Assembly: GCA_030596465.1 (NCBI GenBank)
Contig: JAUVJW010000032.1
Coordinates: 1-11,096 of the forward strand
Source: Candidatus Fermentibacteraceae bacterium
GTDB taxonomy: Bacteria; Fermentibacterota; Fermentibacteria; Fermentibacterales; JCC-6
Length of the DNA stretch: 11,096 nucleotides
Direction: 5' to 3'
Numbering within the stretch: the first letter of the stretch is position 1; each line of letters begins with the position of its first letter. The notes beneath the pieces are model-generated. The model worked only from the letters and a program-made list of their open reading frames with translations, did no database searches and was not told the origin of the DNA. Both the position numbers and the translations under genes were made by a program. Below, in pieces: positions 1-5,306 of this stretch.

Positions 1-720
1 GTCCAGTGTGGCAAATAATCTATCTTCCGAACGCACGCTTGCGTCGCATAATCTGTTCAAGAGAGTACTTTTCCCCGCATTTGTATACCCCGCCAACGCA
101 ACCGAAAACATACCTTCTCGCCTGCTGTGTCTTACTTTTGCTCCGGCATCGATAGCAGCAAGTTTTTTCTCAATTGAAGACATACGAGTTCTGGCCCGGC
201 GTCTGTCAACCTCAAGCTGGGTTTCTCCCGGACCCCTGGTTCCTATTCCGGCACCAAGACGATCAAGATGGTGCCACATACCCGAAAGCCTGGGAAGCAT
301 GTATCCGAGCTGAGCCAGCTCAATTCTAAGCTTTGCCTGCGGAGTTCTCGCCTGAATTGCGAAGATCGCCAGGATAAGCTCTGTTCTGTCAACAACTTTG
401 CATTTCGTGATTTCCTCAAGTCTGTTCACCTGACCGGGACTGAGATTGTGATTAAACACAATCGTGGTAAGACCAAGGCTTTTGGCCTCAGAGGCGATTT
501 CTTCCGCCTTACCCTTACCGACAAAGAAACCGCCGTCGGGTCTGTTTCTTTTCTGGCTTATCTGATGAACAACCTCGCCGCTTGCACTTTCCACCAGACG
601 AATCATCTCGGCAACTCCTGAAAAATCCACATCCTTACCGTTAAGGGCGACGGAGACAAGCATCACCTGCTCCAGTACCTCATCGGTAACCGATCTGAAT
701 AGGGTTTGATGGTCCGGCAT
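1..720 (-). CDS. hflX: GTPase HflX, N-terminal part (gene runs off left edge)
   Basis: HflX is a ribosome-associated GTPase that binds the large subunit and can split stalled or stressed 70S ribosomes. Reading the minus strand from the ATG at 720 gives 240 uninterrupted codons up to the window edge. Residues 1-150 form the HflX-specific N-terminal domain, including GGFFVGKGKAEEI near 63-75. The family signature GAGIGTRGPGETQLEVDRRR lies at 156-175, after a linker region that would form the helical hairpin. The G1/P-loop GYTNAGKST is at 211-219, and the last residues RLFATLD at 234-240 are the start of the usual G2 region. The remaining G domain lies outside the window. The start codon shares one base with the carD stop (TGATG). 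I see no Shine-Dalgarno site: the bases just upstream read CCTCC on the coding strand. Translation is therefore probably coupled to carD. The identification is firm. Confidence 0.96.
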   Translation of the reverse strand, partial: MPDHQTLFRSVTDEVLEQVMLVSVALNGKDVDFSGVAEMIRLVESASGEVVHQISQKRNRPDGGFFVGKGKAEEIASEAKSLGLTTIVFNHNLSPGQVNRLEEITKCKVVDRTELILAIFAIQARTPQAKLRIELAQLGYMLPRLSGMWHHLDRLGAGIGTRGPGETQLEVDRRRARTRMSSIEKKLAAIDAGAKVRHSRREGMFSVALAGYTNAGKSTLLNRLCDASVRSEDRLFATLD

Positions 721-1217
721 CAGGAGGTTTTTTTCTTTCCCAGCACTTTTTGATGAATCTGTTTTTTTGCTTCATCCAGAGATACTACCCGCACAAGCGA
801 AAGCTCCCCGGCGAAAACAATAACAGCTTCGTTAAGAACTCTTTTCTCGGAAGGATTCATTTTTGAAATAGAAGATCGCGCGAGAACATCCCTTATGGCT
901 GTGGCAATAATCAATGGATCCCCCGAATTAACCCGCTCCTTGAGAACATCAATCCGTCTGCGCCAGTCCTTGGGCAACTCTTCACCCTCGGTGGCCAGAA
1001 TTTTCATAGCGGAATCAATATCTTTCTTGGAGGATACTCTTCGGAGACCGGATTCGTTAACAGAGCAAGCGGGAAGCAAAATTCCCGCCCTGCCACCGGA
1101 CAGCTTAATAACCACGCACTCAACCAGTTGGCCTGATATATCCTTCATGCAAATATCGGTTATTACACCCGCACCGTGGTACGGGTGCACAACTTTGTCA
1201 TTGATCAAATACTGCAC
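720..1217 (-). CDS. carD: CarD-family transcriptional regulator
   Basis: CarD/CdnL proteins bind the RNA polymerase beta subunit and stabilise the open promoter complex, especially at rRNA promoters. The 165-residue product has the usual length. The N-terminal polymerase-interacting domain shows the typical pattern: a hydrophobic 'DKVVHPYHGAGVI' opening at residues 7-19 and 'GLRRV' at 57-61. The helical C-terminal DNA-binding domain begins with LPKDWRRR at 81-88. Trp85 aligns with the conserved tryptophan that CarD wedges into the upstream edge of the -10 element, and it is followed by a SGDP motif at 98-101. The start is GTG at 1217, preceded by AGGGAGG at 1235-1229. The only nearby ATG, at 1227, is out of frame and soon hits a stop. 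A consensus promoter lies just upstream. The gene is followed by hflX with a one-base overlap, so the two are probably co-transcribed. Confidence 0.9.
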   Translation of the reverse strand: MQYLINDKVVHPYHGAGVITDICMKDISGQLVECVVIKLSGGRAGILLPACSVNESGLRRVSSKKDIDSAMKILATEGEELPKDWRRRIDVLKERVNSGDPLIIATAIRDVLARSSISKMNPSEKRVLNEAVIVFAGELSLVRVVSLDEAKKQIHQKVLGKKKTS

Positions 1218-1228
1218 TACGACTCATA

Positions 1229-1235
1229 CCTCCCT
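1229..1235 (-). promoter_or_regulatory. Shine-Dalgarno site that sets the GTG start of carD
   Basis: AGGGAGG reads on the minus strand, about 11 bases before the GTG at 1217. An out-of-frame ATG at 1227 lies almost on top of this site and opens only a reading frame of a few codons, so it is not a credible competing start. Confidence 0.6.
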
Positions 1236-1245
1236 GATGGAAATT

Positions 1246-1281
1246 GAGGGCGAATATAGCAATTTAGAGCCCATTTGTCAA
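1246..1281 (-). promoter_or_regulatory. Sigma-70-type promoter of carD-hflX
   Basis: On the minus strand a perfect TTGACA (-35, 1281-1276) is followed after exactly 17 bases by TATATT (-10, 1258-1253, five of six consensus matches). Transcription would start near 1246, leaving a leader of about 29 bases that contains the carD Shine-Dalgarno site. The TGA stop codon of the upstream pseudokinase gene (1280-1278) lies inside the -35 hexamer. The promoter therefore marks a separate transcription unit for carD-hflX, though read-through from the upstream genes is also possible since no terminator hairpin is visible between them. Confidence 0.8.
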
Positions 1282-2936
1282 TTAGTAAATGTTCTACTGA
1301 TAAGGATATGGATATCCGGAATGGGGATTGTTTCCATGGGAAATTCCGTGTTGCCTGGAAGAGGTTGAAAGTACTGTCTCAGAAGCGTTTCAAGGGTTCC
1401 AGCGGGAAGATTATCTTCTTTATAAAGAAAAAGAGTTTCGTCAAGCACCTCTGGAATACCAATTTCTTCACTGAATCTGTCCGCGTCGCGGATGTCCGTA
1501 ATGGCAATCAGCCATTCCAAACCATCAATTTCGCATGATTTTCCGTCAATTCTACTTGCAACCCAGGTTGCTGCGCCCATATCATCAAGAGAATACTGAA
1601 TTCCGTGGTTCACCACATCAACAAACAGTGTTCCGGCGGGAGCATCGGGCTCATGCAAAAACTGATTGTTGATTCCCGGATAATTCAGATCGGTGCCCAG
1701 CAGGAGAGTCAAATCTACCGGTTTTACAGTAAACGAGGTATCCGCAATTTGATACGCGGCCCGCCCAAGAAGAGTCTCTCTCAATGGAACAGTGGGATCC
1801 ACCCGTCTTGCCAGTATCAGAGAATTCTGACGGTTTATGGTCCCGGAAAGGAGATATACAAAAGAGTACTGGCTTACAAAACCTGCGCGAAAAATAAGTT
1901 CCTGATCTGGAATACCCGAACAGTTTGAAATCCAGATCCTGGCAGAATCCTCAATAGGAATATCAATATCAGGTAAAACCGTAACATCTTCTGAGGAAGT
2001 ATCAACCCATGGAGAAACGACCTCAGCAGGTTCCTCCTGAGCTTCCTCTGCCGGAGCAGTCTCAACTTCAATATCCGGATCAGGAGGGGGGCCTGATGAA
2101 ACGACAGCAAAGTACGCCAGCACAAGAAGAACCGCGGAACCAACTACCCAGTACAACTTCTTGTGACTTCGTGAAGACTCGCGATTCTTCTCGTGTCTGA
2201 TAAAGCCGGAATCTTCGGGTTCTACTTCCTCCCGGATTTGTTCAGGCGCTTGCGCTACCAGATTCCCAAGAATAGACTGAACAGCCCTCAGACCGTTGGG
2301 CCTGTTTACCGGGGAAAGCGCAACCATGTCCTGAATAGCTGTCTGCAGTGCGGGGTCGAGTTCCTGCCATACTTTCAATTGCTCTTCCCTGTTATCTGTT
2401 CCCGCAACAAGACGAAAAAGAAACGAACCAATTGCGGAGACATCACTCCTGGGATCTGAGGGTCTTGATGACTGCACCTCGGGAGCTGTAAATGGTGATA
2501 CGGGAACTCCCCGTCTTCCCGCAAGCATTGCAATCGAAGATCCGTGAGAAACGAACATCTCCGTACCTATATAGCCGCAGATCATTCCTGCGGCCTGAAG
2601 ATCAGATACAATGCTCAAAACCCTTTTCGTTAAGTCAATTGCCTTTTCTGAAGAGAAACAACCAATCGCGCCTATTGTTTCACAAAGGAATCTACCATCG
2701 CCAACATCGAAAAGCACAAGTTTCTGCTGACCGGGAAGATCGCGGGCTGATACGGGTGAAATCAACCCCCCAACCGAGGGCCATCGGTGCTGATACACTC
2801 CCAGTGTATCTGAAACCTCTGCCACCAGTTTTCTGCCCTGATAGTCTACGCGGCTGAGCGAATAACTGCCGTCACTGTATATCTCCGATTCGAACCTGAG
2901 CCCGCAGCTCCCCAGAAGATCAGTATCCACTGACAT
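1278..2936 (-). CDS. Membrane protein: Ser/Thr pseudokinase-like domain, one TM helix, LytR_C-like extracytoplasmic region
   Basis: This 552-residue protein has no certain family name. Residues about 30-225 follow the layout of a Ser/Thr protein kinase: an APE-like FTAPEV at 149-154, SDVSAIGSFLFRLVAG at 164-179 like the kinase 'SDVYALG..L..L..G' helix, and NRPNGLRAV at 211-219 like the closing Arg-Pro motif. The catalytic residues are missing. The VAxK lysine region reads LVAEV (37-41), the HRD loop region reads MICGYIGTEMF (118-128) and the DFG position reads LAG (138-140). A basic stretch and one hydrophobic helix (about 261-281) follow, then an acidic, Pro-rich linker (284-330). Residues about 332-417 resemble LytR_C, with WISNCSG (335-341) and DLTLLLGTDL (408-417); a weaker second copy may cover 436-550. 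The ATG at 2936 overlaps the end of guaB by 17 bases and has no strong Shine-Dalgarno site. The cytoplasmic domain is probably a binding rather than a phosphorylating module. A cell-envelope role is inference. Confidence 0.72.
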   Translation of the reverse strand: MSVDTDLLGSCGLRFESEIYSDGSYSLSRVDYQGRKLVAEVSDTLGVYQHRWPSVGGLISPVSARDLPGQQKLVLFDVGDGRFLCETIGAIGCFSSEKAIDLTKRVLSIVSDLQAAGMICGYIGTEMFVSHGSSIAMLAGRRGVPVSPFTAPEVQSSRPSDPRSDVSAIGSFLFRLVAGTDNREEQLKVWQELDPALQTAIQDMVALSPVNRPNGLRAVQSILGNLVAQAPEQIREEVEPEDSGFIRHEKNRESSRSHKKLYWVVGSAVLLVLAYFAVVSSGPPPDPDIEVETAPAEEAQEEPAEVVSPWVDTSSEDVTVLPDIDIPIEDSARIWISNCSGIPDQELIFRAGFVSQYSFVYLLSGTINRQNSLILARRVDPTVPLRETLLGRAAYQIADTSFTVKPVDLTLLLGTDLNYPGINNQFLHEPDAPAGTLFVDVVNHGIQYSLDDMGAATWVASRIDGKSCEIDGLEWLIAITDIRDADRFSEEIGIPEVLDETLFLYKEDNLPAGTLETLLRQYFQPLPGNTEFPMETIPIPDIHILISRTFTN

Positions 2937-4395
2937 CAGATGAGTAATTCGGTGCTTCCTTGGTCACCGTTACATCATGGGCATGACTTTCCCGCAAGCC
3001 TGCGGAAGTCATTCTAACAAATTTCGCCCTTTTGAAAAGTTCAGGAACATTTGAAGCCCCGACATATCCCATACCGGATCTGAGACCTCCGGTAAGCTGC
3101 ACAAGGTAGTCACTCACAAGACCCTTGAAAGCCACCATGCCCTCAATACCCTCGGGAACAAGCTTTTTTTCAACCGAAGCATCCTGGAAGTATCTATCCG
3201 CGCTACCCCTTTTCATTGCCCCCATTGAACCCATCCCGCGGTATGTCTTAAACTTCCTGCCCTTGTAGATTATCGCCTCACCGGGACTCTCCGTAGTTCC
3301 AGCAAAAAGGCTGCCAACCATAACACAGGCTGCTCCAGCGGCAAGAGCCTTCACCATGTCTCCAGAATACTGTATCCCTCCATCGGCGATGATTGTCTTC
3401 CCGTGTCTGCCTGCCGCCTCCGCACAATCAAAAATAGCGGTAAGCTGGGGACAACCAATGCCGGCTACGATTCTTGTGGTACATATTGACCCGGGTCCTA
3501 CACCCACTTTTACAGCGTCAGCACCGGATTTGATAAGTATATCAGTAGCCTCGGCAGTAACAACATTACCTGCTACAATTGCCAGATCCGGGTATTTTGC
3601 CCTGATTGCTTCTGTGGTTTGAATAACAGTTTTGCTCTGCCCGTGGGCAGTATCAATAAAAATACAATCAACGCCCGCTTCTACAAGAGCATCTGCTCTG
3701 GTTAAAGCAGGTTCGCCTACACTTACTGCCGCGGCTGCCCTCAGTTGTCCCCGGCTGTCTTTGCACGACTCCGGGTACTCCATTGCTTTCTGGGCATCCT
3801 TAAGGGTAACAAGACCGGCAAGGTGTCCGTCTGAGCTGACCAGTGGCAATTTCTCAAGACGATGCCGCCTGAGTAAAACCAGTGCATCCTCAATGGTTGT
3901 TCCAACCGGAGCAGTAACCAGTTTTTCCATTGTCGTCATCAGATTAATTATCGGAGTGGAACCATCCATTTCAAAATGATAATCTCTGTGGGTTAAAATA
4001 CCGCACAGTTTTCCGTTCTTCAGTACGGGAAATCCGGAAACGCCTGTTTCTTCAGCAAGCTGAAATGCATCAGAAACAAGAGCTGACTCTTTGAGGGTGA
4101 TGGGATCATTAATTACTCCACTTTCCGCCCTCTTCACACAACGTACATGCTGTGCCTGCTCGTCAATAGTAAGATTCTTGTGAATAACACCCATTCCACC
4201 CTGCTGAGCAAGAGCTATGGCCATCCCTGCCTCAGTAACTGTGTCCATAGCAGCACTTAAAACCGGGATATTAAGAACAATGTCCCGGCACAATCTGGTA
4301 TGAAGACTCACCTGCCCCGGATGAACGTCCGAACTTGCGGGCAGAATCAAAACATCATCAAAGGTCAGTGCTTCCTGCGCTTCTCTTGGATTCAT
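2920..4395 (-). CDS. guaB: Inosine-5'-monophosphate dehydrogenase
   Basis: IMP dehydrogenase oxidises IMP to XMP with NAD+, the committed step of guanine nucleotide synthesis in the cytoplasm. The 491-residue product is full length. The N-terminal TFDDVLILPA is at 11-20, and two CBS domains lie between about 95 and 205. The barrel continues with DTAHGQS (248-254) and VAGNVVTAEA (274-283). The active-site loop GPGSICTTR is at 300-308, with catalytic Cys305. The phosphate-binding region IIADGGI is at 335-341, the loop YRGMGSMGAM at 385-394, and the flap Arg401-Tyr402 is present. All key residues are in place. The ATG start is preceded by GGAGGG with five bases of spacing. It lies 22 bases after the zinc-ribbon gene and overlaps the start of the pseudokinase gene, so it sits in the middle of a tight leftward operon. 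There are no oddities. Confidence 0.98.
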   Translation of the reverse strand: MNPREAQEALTFDDVLILPASSDVHPGQVSLHTRLCRDIVLNIPVLSAAMDTVTEAGMAIALAQQGGMGVIHKNLTIDEQAQHVRCVKRAESGVINDPITLKESALVSDAFQLAEETGVSGFPVLKNGKLCGILTHRDYHFEMDGSTPIINLMTTMEKLVTAPVGTTIEDALVLLRRHRLEKLPLVSSDGHLAGLVTLKDAQKAMEYPESCKDSRGQLRAAAAVSVGEPALTRADALVEAGVDCIFIDTAHGQSKTVIQTTEAIRAKYPDLAIVAGNVVTAEATDILIKSGADAVKVGVGPGSICTTRIVAGIGCPQLTAIFDCAEAAGRHGKTIIADGGIQYSGDMVKALAAGAACVMVGSLFAGTTESPGEAIIYKGRKFKTYRGMGSMGAMKRGSADRYFQDASVEKKLVPEGIEGMVAFKGLVSDYLVQLTGGLRSGMGYVGASNVPELFKRAKFVRMTSAGLRESHAHDVTVTKEAPNYSSDVSGY

Positions 4396-4417
4396 TTGTC
4401 CCTCCAGAAAGAGAGCC

Positions 4418-4771
4418 TCAGTCGGCCCAGTAAATTATCCTCCCGCATGTGGGGCAGGTATGAATTTTAAAATTCCTCTCGGGATCAGAGCAAACTGCCG
4501 TGGGCAGTCTTGTTAAACACCCTGCGCATCTACCCATGAGAGCGGGGACTACTGCATTCCCGTAATGTCTGGTGAGCTGATTGTATAATCCTCGCCATTT
4601 TCTGTTGATGCTCTTGCAGTATTCCTTTCTTAACTCTTTCAACTCCTCAAGGGCCCCATTCTTATGAAGACCCATTTCAATTTCCCGTTTTCTGATATCT
4701 TTTCTGTCCAGATCAGCGATCATCACATCAAGGTCATGAAGACTGATCAACTTTTCAAGCTGTTTGTCCAT
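4418..4771 (-). CDS. Small C4 zinc-ribbon protein with short coiled coil
   Basis: The product has 117 residues. Residues about 1-70 are charged and helical with a heptad-like pattern, consistent with a short coiled coil. The C-terminus carries two CxxC pairs, Cys82/Cys85 (RCAGC) and Cys106/Cys109 (TCPTCG), followed by RIIYW. This is the layout of the C4-type zinc-ribbon family (zf-RING_7-like; 'GRILY' ending) usually described as nucleic acid- or RNA-binding. The usual members have a much longer coiled-coil arm of about 160 residues, so this one is short. The ATG directly follows the TAG stop of the PTS IIA gene, with GGAGG and GGGAGAG sequences upstream, which implies translational coupling. 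The precise function is unknown. The zinc-ribbon call is firm, the family assignment less so. Confidence 0.78.
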   Translation of the reverse strand: MDKQLEKLISLHDLDVMIADLDRKDIRKREIEMGLHKNGALEELKELRKEYCKSINRKWRGLYNQLTRHYGNAVVPALMGRCAGCLTRLPTAVCSDPERNFKIHTCPTCGRIIYWAD

Positions 4772-5209
4772 CTACTCTCCCTGCTCCTCCAGCTGAAAAC
4801 CCAGCAGAGTGAGAAGCTCGTCTTGATTACCGGCTGCAACAATCTTGTCTCCGGACTTCCTGATTTTACCCGCAATGTGACCTAAAAACTTTGTGTGCTC
4901 CTGCGGTGAGTTGGGTTTCACCGGAGAAACAAACATGATAACAGTGTTAACCCTTTCCTCCGGCCACGAGATTCCAGCATGCGATCTACCAACTACAATA
5001 GTCAACTTGTCAACAAGAATGCTTCTGCAGTGTGGCAGAGCAATACTGTCATGAACAACTGTCGCTCCAACTTTTTCCCTTACATCCAGTGCTGTAGCCA
5101 ATAACCTCCTGGATTTATCTCCCACTGGAAAAAGACTCAGCATCTCAACAATTGCTTCCGTTCTGGAAGTCGCCGACAACTCAAATTCACATAAAACTGT
5201 ATATTTCAA
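4772..5209 (-). CDS. PTS IIA domain protein (PtsN/fructose-type EIIA)
   Basis: This is a stand-alone EIIA of the fructose/nitrogen type, which accepts phosphate from HPr or NPr on a histidine. With the start chosen here the product has 145 residues, close to the usual 150. LDVREKVGATVVHDSIALPHCRS spans about residues 41-63 and is the family signature (normally 'RE...GxGIAIPHGR'), with His60 as the predicted phospho-acceptor. GISWPEERVNTVIMFVSP (79-96) is the following conserved core. The start is TTG at 5209, supported by a perfect GGGAGGG six bases upstream. The frame is open back to an ATG at 5332, but those extra 41 residues resemble no family and would overlap the divergent gene and the promoter region. 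No HPr, enzyme I or sugar transporter is in view, so a regulatory role like that of PtsN is more likely than sugar uptake. A specific partner cannot be named. Confidence 0.85.
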   Translation of the reverse strand: MKYTVLCEFELSATSRTEAIVEMLSLFPVGDKSRRLLATALDVREKVGATVVHDSIALPHCRSILVDKLTIVVGRSHAGISWPEERVNTVIMFVSPVKPNSPQEHTKFLGHIAGKIRKSGDKIVAAGNQDELLTLLGFQLEEQGE

Positions 5210-5215
5210 AATGCA

Positions 5216-5222
5216 CCCTCCC
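5216..5222 (-). promoter_or_regulatory. Shine-Dalgarno site that sets the TTG start of the PTS IIA gene
   Basis: GGGAGGG reads on the minus strand six bases before the TTG at 5209. It is the strongest ribosome binding site near this gene and argues against the upstream ATG at 5332, which has none. Confidence 0.75.
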
Positions 5223-5252
5223 TTGCCAATTACTTGTCTAATATAGGATACT
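5223..5252 (+). promoter_or_regulatory. Possible promoter of the rightward operon
   Basis: TTGCCA (5223-5228) and GATACT (5247-5252) with an 18-base spacer form a plausible but weak sigma-70 promoter for the sensor-queA-tgt operon. It overlaps the leftward promoter, so the two units could compete for polymerase. This is the best match I found by eye, but such matches can arise by chance. Confidence 0.3.
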
Positions 5253-5267
5253 GTATGTGTCCTGCAA
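5240..5267 (-). promoter_or_regulatory. Probable sigma-70 promoter of the leftward operon
   Basis: On the minus strand TTGCAG (-35, 5267-5262) and TATATT (-10, 5245-5240) are separated by 16 bases. Transcription would begin near 5233, leaving a short leader of about 24 bases to the TTG start of the PTS IIA gene. It would drive PTS IIA, zinc ribbon, guaB and the pseudokinase gene. Confidence 0.5.
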
Positions 5268-5306
5268 GTTTGGGAAGTTTCAGATTCAACAACACGATTG
5301 GGTAAT

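Noticed and set aside
1164..1187. Inverted repeat CACCCG / CGGGTG
   Set aside because: It is inside the carD coding region over the conserved HPYHGAGV segment, with a short stem and no T run, so coding constraint explains it.
895..1368. Plus-strand open frame of 157 codons across carD
   Set aside because: It is antisense to carD and its promoter, has no plausible binding site and shows no domain.
1410..1630. Possible RsfS-like similarity in the last part of the pseudokinase protein
   Set aside because: Only scattered hydrophobic matches were seen. A second LytR_C-like copy explains the beginning and end of this segment better.
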